From Mesaphorura yosii (taxonomy: Eukaryota > Arthropoda > Collembola > Poduromorpha > Tullbergiidae), in contig WIXG01000051.1 of NCBI GenBank assembly GCA_009869945.1, positions 124,001 to 188,000 on the forward strand: DNA of 64,000 nt, given 5' to 3'. Below the pieces are notes generated by a model that saw only the letters and a program-made list of their open reading frames with translations, was not told the DNA's origin and made no database searches. A program made the position numbers and the translations under genes. Shown piece by piece: positions 1-13,000 of this stretch (positions within the stretch are counted from its first letter, which is position 1; each line of letters begins with the position of its first letter).

Positions 1-1065
1 ATGACGCTCGCAAATTCACATGCACATTTATCAATGATTCAAAGCAATGTAGATTTAGTTATCATGCGGCTGAAAGTTCAGGGAATTCTGGTTCTAATTT
101 AATTCCTTCGTTCATTTAATTAGAACGTCATAATACCTGTAGCAGACATGCTAATCAGTAATCACCGTGTGACATTGTGACATTCAGATTAAGCTTCCAT
201 TTTGGTTCTAAAAAGACGCCATGTACCTGTGTTGAATATAAAGCTAGTCAGACAGGTGCAAAACACGGCACATAGACAGGAAGTTGCTGATTTTGCAAAG
301 CCATGAAAAGCAGCAAAAAGAAAGCCCAGCTAGTGCTTCCTTGAACCTGACTTTCGTTGGTCGTACGTACAAATGATAAACGTAATCAGTGAGACTAGGA
401 CGTCGGAGGGGCGGTGATAGGCATTGAATCCGTTTGAACGACTCGTCCACTATTGTAATCGGTTAGCTATCCAGCTAGGTTGCAAATGTATGGCTAAGAA
501 GTTAAAATTGGTATCGATAAGCTCAATTTTGGAAGTCTTTTGTCTTAACAAAGAGCGACCGCGAACCATACGGTTGTCAGTGTCATTGTAATCGGTCTCC
601 CTCCTCGATTTCCTATGAGCAAAGTAATTTGCATTGGAGGATTGCACTCCCGTTAATATTAGTTAGCAGTTGTAAGTTGGAGTCGGAGTCTCGAGTCTCA
701 ACTCCAAGCTCAAGGCAGCACTAGACACAAGACAAAGCGTGTCTTTGTTGACTAATTTCTTAATAGGCAATACGCCTTGAGTTGAGTCTCACAATCGTAC
801 GTTTGTCATTTGTCAAACGAATAATTCAGTTGAGGTTTTGACTCTTTGGCAGTCGCAGTGACAAGTGGTATCATGCATTAGCTTAGAGTAACTTTTATTC
901 CTTGACCCTTTGAGAACTGAAATTTTACTCGCACTACGAGCCTTTCGGATCAGTGTAGAATCGTATGTGCATCATAAATCAATTTTCGTTTATTTTCTGG
1001 GAACATTTCATCGCTTGATTTGGAAAGTGTGATTCTACTTAAAAGTAGTCAAAATCTGGTGTAAA
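1..1065. other. Region upstream of pumilio, no gene seen
   Basis: All six frames hold only short frames, none longer than about 70 codons, and none looks conserved. The stretch probably contains promoter and 5' leader sequence of the pumilio gene that starts at 1066. No TATA box or other core promoter element could be placed with confidence. Confidence 0.5.
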
Positions 1066-4000
1066 ATGACTGGACCAGTTAAGGGTCGTGTTCGTCCGCG
1101 TCGACGGGTCTTCGTTTTCACCAATTCCAAGCCAGCAGGGCAAGAAGAAGAGTATGGCTCTGGCTCATCGAGCAGCACTAGCACCGAAACGCTCTGCGTT
1201 GCTGCATCCAAAACTTCTCGTGCGCCTCTTCGCATGAATAATCTGGGATCTGCTACAAATAAAGCTGCAAAATTACCCCCAGCTGGGGATGATTATGAAA
1301 AATCTCCACCTCTTGAACAGCATTCGCCTGATGAGGAGAGCGAGGACTTGTATAACAATAGCGACCATGACCCATACACTTCGGACGGTAAATTATTGAG
1401 CGTAGATACAATTTTTATTTTAGTTTTAGCTTTTTAGGGTTGCACTTGCGCGCAGGCGACGTACGCATTTCGTTTAAACGGGCAGGCTTCGGCTGCACGC
1501 ATGCTGTCTGTGCAACCGTTCAAGGGTGTTTCGTAGTTAGTGAGTCTGGTGAGACAGGCTCGGCAGTCTCAGTCGCATTCGTTCGTTCGTGCCATGAGTC
1601 TCATTTTCTTTGTTCGACTTCTGAGGGGATGATGTCTGATGTCTGGCACATTGCACAGAGGAAAATTCAGGACAGGACCCTTGAAGGGGTTTATAGCTTC
1701 GCTGAACAACTGGCAGGGCATAAAGAGAACATAAAAGAAATCGAATCTGTACCCATCGCATGCATATGGTGCTGGCTGGTTGGTAGGGGCAGTGCAGGAA
1801 TAATTATTTGGCCAGGCCGAGACAGGACTTCAACGCATAAATATGGTTGATCTGGGCTCCAGTTGCAGTTGCTCCTGCATCTGCATCATTTCGTGAGTCA
1901 GCGGCAGGTTTTCTCCTTAAACTATCATCTGTCTCCATGTTCTGTGTCTACCTCGTGAAATGGTGATTGTTTATGACTGACTGAGTCATTTTCTGTTCAG
2001 TCCGTGATCGTAGGTTAGAAATTTCAAGGCAAAGCGCTGCTGTGGTAACAAATTGTGTTTTGGACTAGGTCTTGTTTCTGGAAGTTCAGTTCCTGTTCTG
2101 TGCTTGATAGGCAAATGGGAAGGGAGCAGACAAGAAATTGATTTGTTTCTTGCTTCTTTGAGCGTTGGAAACGTACACATGGTCGGTGTTTGGGGTTGGG
2201 GTAGTGCTAATCCAAGTAGTGCCAGTACGAATGCAAGCGGCAGTCATGGTTCTGACAGTAGCAGCGCTGGCGTCATCGGTTCTGGAAAAGATGGCCAACA
2301 ATCCCGGCATGAAATGAATCCATACCAGTACCAATATCAAGGCAAGTCATAGTCGAGGAAGCACAAAGACTCTTGCATTGGCTGTTTTCGAACCCCAGTT
2401 GCTTTGGTCGTGCCGTCTTTGTCTTTGTCGTTGATGGTTGCTCGCCTATTTCTAACGAGGGGGAATAGTACAGACCGCGGACACAGAAATTTCCATACGT
2501 GAACCTAGAATTACTAGGCCAAGATAGACATAAATGCAATTTGAGTTTTGTGGAGCTGATGACTGTTGACGGCACTTTTTATGTCGCAGCGCGGAATAAA
2601 ATTTTAATGTCTTGCTTTAGATCGTAAATTTTCTTTGTCTCAGGTCGTTGCTTCTTGACTTCTTGGGTTTCAACTTGCATTATAAATAGTCATAGTCATT
2701 TATGGTTTAAAAATTTGACAACACTGCAAACTGAAACTCTATTCTTTTGAGCATGTATTTCTTGAAAATTATCAGAGACAGAGGCTAATCTTTTAATCAG
2801 TCATGTTTTGATCCGTCGGAACAGAAGATAAAGCGTTTAGTATTTATAAATTCGTTTCATGGAAATGTCAACGGCCCGTGCTTCCACGAATCAAATGTAT
2901 GCTGACGCTGACCGTCAACGAACATAACTAACATGACACCTTTATTTTGTTTTTCAGAACATCATGTCGGGGGAAGTGCGCTTGGAATGTCACGCAGACC
3001 TGGTGGATTTCCAGATGGAAACTCAATCCTCCCGTCACCAAGATCCAATGAGACTGTGGGTGTAAAAATGGTTGAATACGTGTTAGGACCTTCTTCTGCT
3101 ACAAAAGATCTGGACAGAGGACTCAGACACCTCACACTTGTAAGTGATTTGAATGTAACGTAATGAGACCTGGAAAAATTCAGACAATGTCTAATCACAG
3201 TTGGCAGAAAGTTTTGCATTTCGACTTTTGCCCTTTTAATTAACAGACATTCTAATTTTACGACATACAATAAAGTTTGAAATTCGCTTTTCGTTCTCAG
3301 AATCGTTAAAATTTTGATCGGATGTAAGTTTTGAATTTTTTGACCTTTATTAGGCAAAGGCCATGTGAATGTGAATGACAGAAGATGAAGATGCAGTTAT
3401 CACGATGTGCCCTGACGCAATGAATAAATGCGAAGAAATTTCCCACAACTCCCCGAACTTTCTAGAATTGGATAAAAATTTATAGGAGTAATACTTGGCA
3501 GCAGAGTTAATAATTTCTGTTCTTGTTTCGTTATTTCAGGACGACAAAGAGAAAAAAGACGTGAAGAAGGAGGTTGAAAATGGCATTGTACAGAATGGAA
3601 TCGATGACATGGGCTCGCATCATCCACAGCACAATCATCAGCTTAATGCACCGGACGACAAGTTGCCGCTTGCACCGCTTGGCAATGAAGACCTTCAAGG
3701 TCACATGATGGCGCCGCACCAGGGAATGAATGGCAACGGACACGCATATCACCACAATATGAGCAATGGCCATTTAGACGGATTCGAACTGTCGCAGTTG
3801 CAAATCGACCCAACTTCACAGCCAGCTCCTCCAGGAGTTGGATTTGACACGAATCATTATGGGAATGTTGGAGTCAACCCGCATCTTATGCACCATCAGC
3901 AACCACCACCACCGAACGTCATGCCTCCGTACGACCAGCAGCCGGTAAGTAGTTTATCCACTTTTTGACCATTTTCCTTATTACTTAACTAAGTGGATAA

Positions 4001-7000
4001 CGTACGAAAAAACATTTATAGCTAAGTTGAGTATCAGAACAAAGAACTCAAACTCAAAGGATGCTTTTCCTGCTTATAAATGCAGCTTCGCCATCTTCTT
4101 CCTTTCTAAAGACTGATGATGACTTGAGAGTAGAGCGTGGTTCATGCCAAGACCGTATATTGGCGTGAATATGTTGTAGTTGCAGCTTCAACTAAGCATT
4201 GCACTGGCGACTGGCAGTAAAAAACTTCAACAAAGCACATCTCACCCTCGCAACTACTCATTGTTGTGAAACTGCAAATGTGTGATGCTTGAACTCTTCT
4301 TTCATTAAGACTTCAAAGTATCAGGTTCACCTCCATTGCTCATGCACAAAAATGTCTTACGTTTGCGTTTTGGTTAGCCAAACTTTGGTTTGGTGCGTGT
4401 AATTAAGTTAGAGTGTGACAAATTCGTGGTCAGTCAAAAATCCAATGGAGTGATTTTTCAGCATTATTTGGCGTTATATGGCATTGACTTCTTTAATTGT
4501 ATCCATTGCAAACTGAGACGGTTCACTCTTTCGCCCAGCCTAAATTGTGGAACGAGGAGAGAGGACTTGACTTCTTCGCGAATGTCAAGGTTGCTGGGTT
4601 GCTCCGATTTTAGCACGCATAACTTCAGTTGGAAACTGCTCAAGAATTTGAAATTGTCTCATGCAATTTTACATTATTACGACGCGCCTCGTTTTGAGAA
4701 TTGAGGTCACATTGTAAGGATGCTTGCGAAAATATACTCTTTCATTTTCTTTTCCCCTTTGCCAATTTCATATCTGCGGGCACAACATTTGTGTTGTTGC
4801 TCGCATTCGTATTCTCTCATTTTGATATTGCATTTCTTCTCGTCGTACAAGTGGCTGGCTAACATTAAAGCTGCTGCAACATAAATTGAGCTTTCTGCAT
4901 TATTATTTCAAAGAAGATTGGTCGGGCAATGACTCGTTTTTGTGCGTCTTCATAAAAGGATAAGAATCCAACTGCTAAATAATAATATTGCAAGTCCTTC
5001 CTTCCTTTTTGAGTGAAACTTCTTCAACTGCACATCAGCGACAACATTACGCACTGCATTAAGAAAGTCTCATCAAACCCCCGAAGATTTGACCAAGCCA
5101 TGCATATCGCGTTTCGTGTTTTAAAACTTCAACTTCTCTCTCGCTCTATCTCAAGAGCTCCTTTCTGCCTGCCTGCTTGATGCATGTGCTCGTCTAATTT
5201 CATATTTCTTGAGACACAAACCAACTATAAAGTGTTAAGCTGGCTGACTCAACCGTCAGTCTGTTATTGTTGCTTCAGCAAGCGTGCAAAAAATTCAACC
5301 CTTGCCATTTGCCACTTGACCATGCAACACCTCCGTTTCTCAACTTTGTCGCTGTCCATTCCAATACCGTACTTCCCGACAATCTTGTGAAATCTGTTCC
5401 AGTTTAGCTGTAATGATGCAAGTCGAAACTGAGAAATACTCTGACGTTTCGACGTGCTAATTTTCCACTCATGTGCGAATAATTCAATGACCAGTTTCCG
5501 TGAGTGACCAGAGTTCACATTTTCGCACATTCTACAATTCTACTCGAGTTCAAATGCCACGCTGACCTCCGACGTTTTTGTAATTAAGCTGTGATCTTTA
5601 TTTCGTGAAAGTGTCAACGCGAACGCAAGATTTCAGGTTCAGAGTAGATTTCTGTAGTTCCTTTTTTCTCAAGCTAGTTCGCCAATGTAAGTGTCAAGCA
5701 GCTCCAGTTTATGAGACTTTAGGCCTGACCTTTGTGAAAAGTGTACATAGACATGAAAATATAACACGATTTTGCGAATCCCGAATTAATCTGCATTCCT
5801 GTTTATACTACACTAGAATATTATCGTAATTATGAAAGTATGAAGTTGGTGACAAAACGATACGTTGGACTTCACCATTCGGTGGGTCCGCTGGCCACCA
5901 AAGACTTACTAGCGAAGGTACCATCCCCTTTCAGCCCTCTCTGTAAAATCCAGTGTAAATTGATTAGAAACCAATTTAAGTTTCACCAGATATTGACAGA
6001 TGCAAATTCAGAAGCTTGATCCGGTCGCTTGTCGCTTCATTGTCTCCAAACCTGTTTCACACTTTTTGTACCATTTTATTGTGTTGTTAAATTGCTCGTT
6101 GTTTGAATAATCTTTTCTTCGCTTTTACATTGCCTGCCTGCCTACTTCTGCTTTTCTACAAATTGCGATAATTCAAGTTCCTTTGGCTCGGAGTACTGCA
6201 TAACGCTTCCATTTATGAGTGCTGAATGATTTGGCTATTTGCTTGTGAGCGCATGTGGCTGGCATACGAAATGCACTCACTCCACCGTGCTTGCGAATAT
6301 GATCTTGCTGGGGTTGAGAACCGGTTGAACTGGCCGGAAATGCTATTTTCTGTTGCAAATTTATTTTTTAATATGCTGTCCATTCCATTACTTCATCTTG
6401 CTCATGATCGTGATCGTGCTCAGGGCTCGCCGCGGTGGTAATGTACGCAAGTACGCACGCTTTGTGAAGCTAACGTCTTTTCATGGTTCATAAACACAAA
6501 TCACGGTTTCATAACTCTATACTCTTTGTTTCAAGCAAGGCGAAGGCGTGCATTGGTTTTTAAAAAATTTACCTTTGTATGGTTAACCTTCAACTTATGC
6601 CTCACGTACATTTTTGTCGAGTCCGTAAATTGCAAATTCGAACACATGAAAGCACAAGTTACCATGCCAGCGCTGTCAGTGCTGTTAATCAAATCATTGC
6701 AAGGGCTGAAGTTGGTGGAATGTTTAAATTCCTCAGTTTTATGGCTCAGTCATGAACCATGACTAAAAATAAGGAACCTGGGGTCAATTTAATACTTAAC
6801 TTCCATCAATTCAAAATGCCAATTGAATTTGGCCGAGTTGGCAAGTAGAAAATATGCAATGAAACATTCCCTGAGGTCTGGTGCGGCGCGTTCTATCAGT
6901 TCCTCTCTAAATTATGGCACATTGTATTCAAAGTTTTAACAGTCGTAAAGAAGCCGACCAGGCCACCGAAAAATTCTATCACTACCTCGTCTCGTGTTCT

Positions 7001-10000
7001 TGCCTCATGAAAAATACGTTGTTTTAACTTGGCACGCTCAGCAACTTGTGAAATGCGCTCAAACCATTTGTCACTTCGTCTGAATTTAGTGACCATTATT
7101 TTCACTTATCCATTCTGTCTATCTCAAGATCTCACCACGCCGGAGACAATGCAGCTCATTAGATTTGCTAATTTTTAATACTTCGTTCTGCGTTTCATCT
7201 TCCGAAACGAAGGAGACAGAAAGCAGAACATTAGCACGCAGTGACAGTGAGCGGTGTTGACACAATTGGCACCGGATCCGTAATTCTTCAACCAGCCCTT
7301 GCGCGTAAAGATCATTGTCTAATCTCGACAGTGTGGTCATGATTCATGGGGTCACGAAGTAATTTAAAGCCTCGTTTACAAACTGGGTTATAAAAATAAC
7401 TTAATTTTGATTGAAGCATGCAGCATTGAGATCGAGAAAATGCTCTCAACATGACATAATTCAAGCAAGTACATTTTATAAGATTGCCGTCTCTCGTGTC
7501 ATGTATTATTACGATTAATACTGAGCCGGCCTCTTGCTGTCTGAAGTACAGTTAATCTTTCAACTTCGCGTGCACGGAAAAGCTTGAGCACACTTGAGTG
7601 GTAAGCATAAATCATTCCCAATGAGGCATGAACGTGACTTTGATATTTTGAATTATTTTATTTCATTTGCCTATTGGCCACGATTCTATTATTATCTTTT
7701 TTGCAATGTGGTTCGAGCTTGATGTATGTTAATGTGGTCTGGTGTGTACAAACCAGAGACCAAAATGTGGATGTGTAACATGCGTAAACAGTTTGTAACA
7801 GTGTATGATTTCGTTTACGACTTCCTCCTCAGATTCAGAACGTTTCTTTTCTTGAAATATTGTGACAGTTGAAGAGTGTATCTTAGATGAAGAGACTGAG
7901 CGAAAGATTTGTGGGAAAGATATCTTTATTACTGCGATTGAATTGAATGTGCTTTTTTCAAGTTCTCAGAACAACTCTTAAAGATGGAATTCGTGAGATA
8001 CTGCTTCTGTGTCAAGTTCGGCCTGAAATCTTAAATTAATGTGCAAGAATTAAATTACAGATATTAAAGTCCAAAAACATTCCTCCATAGTTAGCACGAA
8101 GGGAATTATTTTTAATGAGGATCTTAATGATGAAAAGATAAATCATTTGCTCCGGCATAACGCGCATGCGAATGCGATGAAATCATAAATAATGCCGCCA
8201 ACTTGAAGGTACAAACCTAAGTCCGTGATTGCAGTCAAAGATTTCTTCTGATTCGACATATCGCATCATTAAGTACTTTGTTAACTTGTAGCTTGCTTGC
8301 GTGACACGCACTTATTGTTTTATTGCAATAATGAGGACGAATTAAGCCAGAATGCAATTCCGACATCATGGAAATAGAACACAGGCATGTGGTCTAAATG
8401 TAGAGTTTAACATTCGCCAGCAGACATGCTTGGAGTCGTTGGAGTAATGGCTGACACCAAAACCTACGCGAATGTAAAACGCACGCTGGCACGCTAATTT
8501 TTGGCTGACTTTTATTGTTATTGTCTTAAGGCATTAAAACGTCGTTCTTGACAAGCTCTCTGCGAAATCGCGAGGCGGATGCCGCTAAGACATTGAGAGC
8601 ATCCGAGCAAGGAGTCGCAAAAAATGAAACCAGTACGCACCACCACACTACATTAAGGTCTCTCGCCTTAGTCTTCGACACTGTCGTGTTTATTATTTTA
8701 ATATATAGAATTATTCTACTTATTAGTAAAATGAAAAGCATAATAATAACATTAACTTTAAAAGAAAATTCGTAAATGCTCTGGGCCTCTCATGCCTTTT
8801 ACCTTATCTTTTTCGCTCTTGTTTTCCGCTCAGCCTTCTTCGGTACTGCGATGGTATAAACTGTGCTAATGGAGTCATAGTCAGGCAAAGACAAGACGAA
8901 GACTTCTTAAGGCGGAAGGAAATTAGAGAAGCAACAAAAATAATACCATAATGACATTTTGCATGTCAATAAGATTTCAATTTTACGGTGCGGCGTTACA
9001 TGAATTTTTGCACGCCCACTAAAAGGCAGGCAAGACAAGACAACGAGGTTTGGCATCTTGCAACTTGGAGCTGTAATGAAGCTGTCAAATTCACAGCTGC
9101 AGAGACGACTGACAATCGCATTCTTTTGATAACAAGGCGCTAGTTTGAGATCCGCTCTGCATCCAAATTTGAGAGGTTTAACGTTTTGTGTATCATGTCT
9201 CGAAGCGCAAATTCGCACATTCATTTTACCATGCGTTGGTGCGTTCAAGTACAACTCGTGATCGCGACGAGACGAACATGTGCATGAGTTTAATTCGTCA
9301 CTTTGTAATTTAATTTCATACTGCACACTGCTTGCATAGGACGATGTAATGACGGGCACCTCGTCAACACTTTCTTCTCCCCACATCACGACGCTGAGTT
9401 TGTACTTGTAATTTAGCGTGGTTGCACAGGCTACACCGCACTGCATTGTGAGAACGGAAAGAACTTGATTTTCTAGTTTGATTTAGATAGTGGGTAGAAA
9501 GTTCTTTTTATATTTCTTACCATTATACAATTACAATGCCAAGGTTAGGTACATAAAATGATTTCGAATGCTGTATTTTACTGCAGTGCTATTACGGTTA
9601 GCCTTCACCCATCTCTTGATAGCCTGTTGATACTTCATGTCAAACCAAATCTCATCAAGCAACATGTTTGTAGAACACATGTTGTCATTCATCTGTTTAA
9701 TTTTATAGTGTCCACTCTTGATTACTTTGTGCGGCCTACTAAATAATTGCAGTCTAGAAAATCAACTAACTGGAATTAGATTTCTACTTTAATTAATGGC
9801 TGAGGGCCTGCAGGCTCTAATCAAGCCGTCTTGTCTTTGGTGCAGCCACCGTTGGAGCCGGTTAACGCTACACGTTGCATGCGCTTTTATCATCATCAGA
9901 GGGATAAGTGTGCTAATGAGAACTTGAAATTGTCGTTACCTTTGTTTTCTTGGCTCGCGCTCAATCATCCATTCGAAGGCGAATGCTTCGTTATCCTTAC

Positions 10001-13000
10001 TGCTGCCGTTGCTAATCCAATCTGGGGCTGGGCTAGGGTCATCAATTTTTTCGCTCACCTCTTCTCTCTTCTCAACTAACAATGCACGACTCTCATGCGT
10101 AGGCGCACCATGACTCGAGGTGAGGTCACCTTATAATCTTAATGTGATTGTTAACCTTTGGGGTGTCTCAAACCAAAAATTGCAAATTTCAATGCAAAAA
10201 CACTATAAGTGGTCAAATAAACCATCTCGCTTCTCGAGAATTCATCTTTGAAAGTTTTGTTTTGAACGAAGCACCTAACCGCATTTTGCACAGTTTGAAG
10301 TGGACACGCATGAAAATCGCAGATCTTCATACGAAATCCACTTAAAAAGATTGATTGAAGTAGGTTTGTGGCTTTCACGCGGAATATTGTCTCATAAATA
10401 ATCTCTGAGTCTGGCCAGCTTGAATTCTGTAATTGTTTTGAAGCTTGCGAATATCTTGCGTGCTAAGTGCTAAAATGGAAATGGAATTCTGCACATCGTC
10501 ATGTAATTATTGGCGCCCTTGTGCGTGGGCTGGTTTATGGACATTAATCAATCTTCGTCTGTTTTATGTTAAAACGCAATCATTTTGCATTTCGAATTTT
10601 TGCTTGTGTTTTCTGACTGTCTTGTAGAATTTCTGCAATATTTCAGGACTGTCAATCTAATGTAACAACAAATTATACCGCGAAACCTAAAGAGAACAAT
10701 CACCATTTAAAATTTGCATCGCTTGTCATTCACTTCACATGTGACTAACGCCATGTCTTCTTTTCTGTTTGAATCTACAGTTATTCAGAAATCACAATGG
10801 TGCAGCTACCAATGGAAATGGACCGCTGTCAGTGTTGCCGCAATATCTTCAGCAACAACAACCGCTCGGTAAGACAATCGCACCTGTACTACGTGCATGT
10901 GTGCCGTGGTTGTGATGTGGTTTCGCAGCGTCTGAACTGAAATCCCATTGTAGAATCCTTCTAATTATAATCTCATGTGGCAATCTTTCCCTTACACATT
11001 ACAAACATGAAATCCGTGTCTGACTTTTCCTTATTTAGTTTCGGAATTATTGAGTCCTATTGTACATCGTGCTTCTATTTTGTCAAACTTTCAATTTAAT
11101 GAAGAGAAATCCCGTCTTCTTGCGCATGTGGAATGTGCAATCACATTAAGAATTATGCACACTAATTTTTTCTGGTCTTTCTATTTGTATTTGTTTCAGC
11201 AGCCGCAGGACTTGCGCCAAGTTCCGGTGCTTACCCAATCGCGCCATATGTCATCAATCCACAAGAACCATACGCTCTCATTCCAGCAGGTAAACATGAA
11301 GAAGACTCAAATGCAAACCACTTAAATGTCGAGTGTTGAGTGCCCTACCAAATTTGGTATTATTCGATTTGAAAACTGACCAAGTTTAAACAGAGAATAT
11401 TTAGTATTTGCGAATGTTTTACCGAAGGATGCGAGCAACACGATTAAATTGAGCCAGAAAGCCAAATGTGTTTTATTGCGTACGCACTTGATTGAATTGA
11501 CGCACTCGTTCTATTCCTTTAAAAAATTTTAACATCTTAGAGTCGTTTATATCTGCACTCGTCACAATCATATATCTCATTTTTCAAGAGTTTACTGATT
11601 CTCTTCCATATAAGGACACGCTTCATTAATCTTATCAACTGTTTGAATATATTTTCTTTAGCATTCATTAGCCAACTTTTTGTCAGACACTGATGTTCAA
11701 AAAATGCTGGTGTTGGTTGAAATATAAATTCAGGACATGCGCTGGCAATTAAATTTCAATAAATTCTAATGAGTTTTAAGCAAAATTTATGGTGAAAGGC
11801 GAAAAATTGTGTGCACACCATGGCGTCTTCGTCACCAGCCTTTGTGCTGAAGCAAAAGTAATTTTAGTGCAATTTGCTTTGCAAATGAACGTGCCATTAA
11901 TTTACCCATTTTTGCTTCCGATGAGTTGTACGCCTTGAAAGAAACATGATGAAACAATTAACGTGAAACACTTTATTGTTTCTTTCATTTTCGTACAAAC
12001 AATAGTTGATGATCATGAGCGTGAGCGTCCATTTTTAATGAAGATTGAAAGTTAATTACATTTGGGCTCGAGCAATTACTTCTCTTCAGTGTAAATTTGT
12101 CTTATAGACTTTGTACTCGTGCTATTTCAATTTTGCACCAAACCTCTTTCATTTCCATACTTCAAGAATGCCTCAATGGATGTGTTGATTGATGTAGGTT
12201 CTGCAGTTGTTCCGGGATATTATGGAGTTGCGCCTTGGGGACTTTACCAGGCGGCGGGTCTCATTGGGACCGCGGGGCAAGTTCCAGGCCAGAGAAGGTC
12301 GCTTTCACCCTCAGGAGCCGACATGAACTCTCAGGGAGGACAGTATCAGATGATTCCATATTATGACCAGAATAGCGGCGGTATTATCATGGGAGCACGA
12401 GGTGGAACGCCAATTCGCTTAGTTTCCCCTGCACCAGTCATGGTGAACACTCCAGGTCAGAACCTCCTCCATGTGCGATGAAATCGATGCTGTACATATT
12501 TGCTGAGTTGCCTGATTTCAATGGTAGGCTCGGGTGGGTACGGGCATAATCCGCCCTACGGAGCTGCTCCTCAGGGCTATAATCCTTCCTCTCACAATGC
12601 TTCCACAATTGGACCAGGTTAAACACTCACTAACTAAACGGTTACTTTTACTGGTTTTAACGACTGGTTAACTTTCCTCCAGTCTTTCTGCTTTTCTTTC
12701 GTGGAAGCGTTTGATTAGCTTTTGTAATACATTGGCCTAATTCTAATTGTAAAAAATCGACGATGGTGACGGGGTGTTATTGGTGTTGGTTTGTACAGGT
12801 GGATTACGTCGAGACTCATTCGAATTGGAGAGAAAGTGGGCTCCGTATCCTCTTGGTAAATATCTGTACCTTTTGGCTTGTTATGGCGTAGATGTACCTG
12901 AAGCTAAGAGATGCTTCAACATTTTCTAACAAATGAATATGGCTTACAGCTTCGCCTCCTCCTGGTGTAATGAATGGAGGAAACTCAAGGCTGATGGGCG

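Noticed and set aside
1440-1850. 136-codon plus-strand frame just after the first pumilio exon
   Set aside because: It lies in the intron between exons ending at 1387 and starting at 2111, has no family similarity and overlaps an antisense frame of similar quality.
12491-12626. Minus-strand frame over the pumilio exon at 12528
   Set aside because: It is a shadow of the coding exon and has no support of its own.
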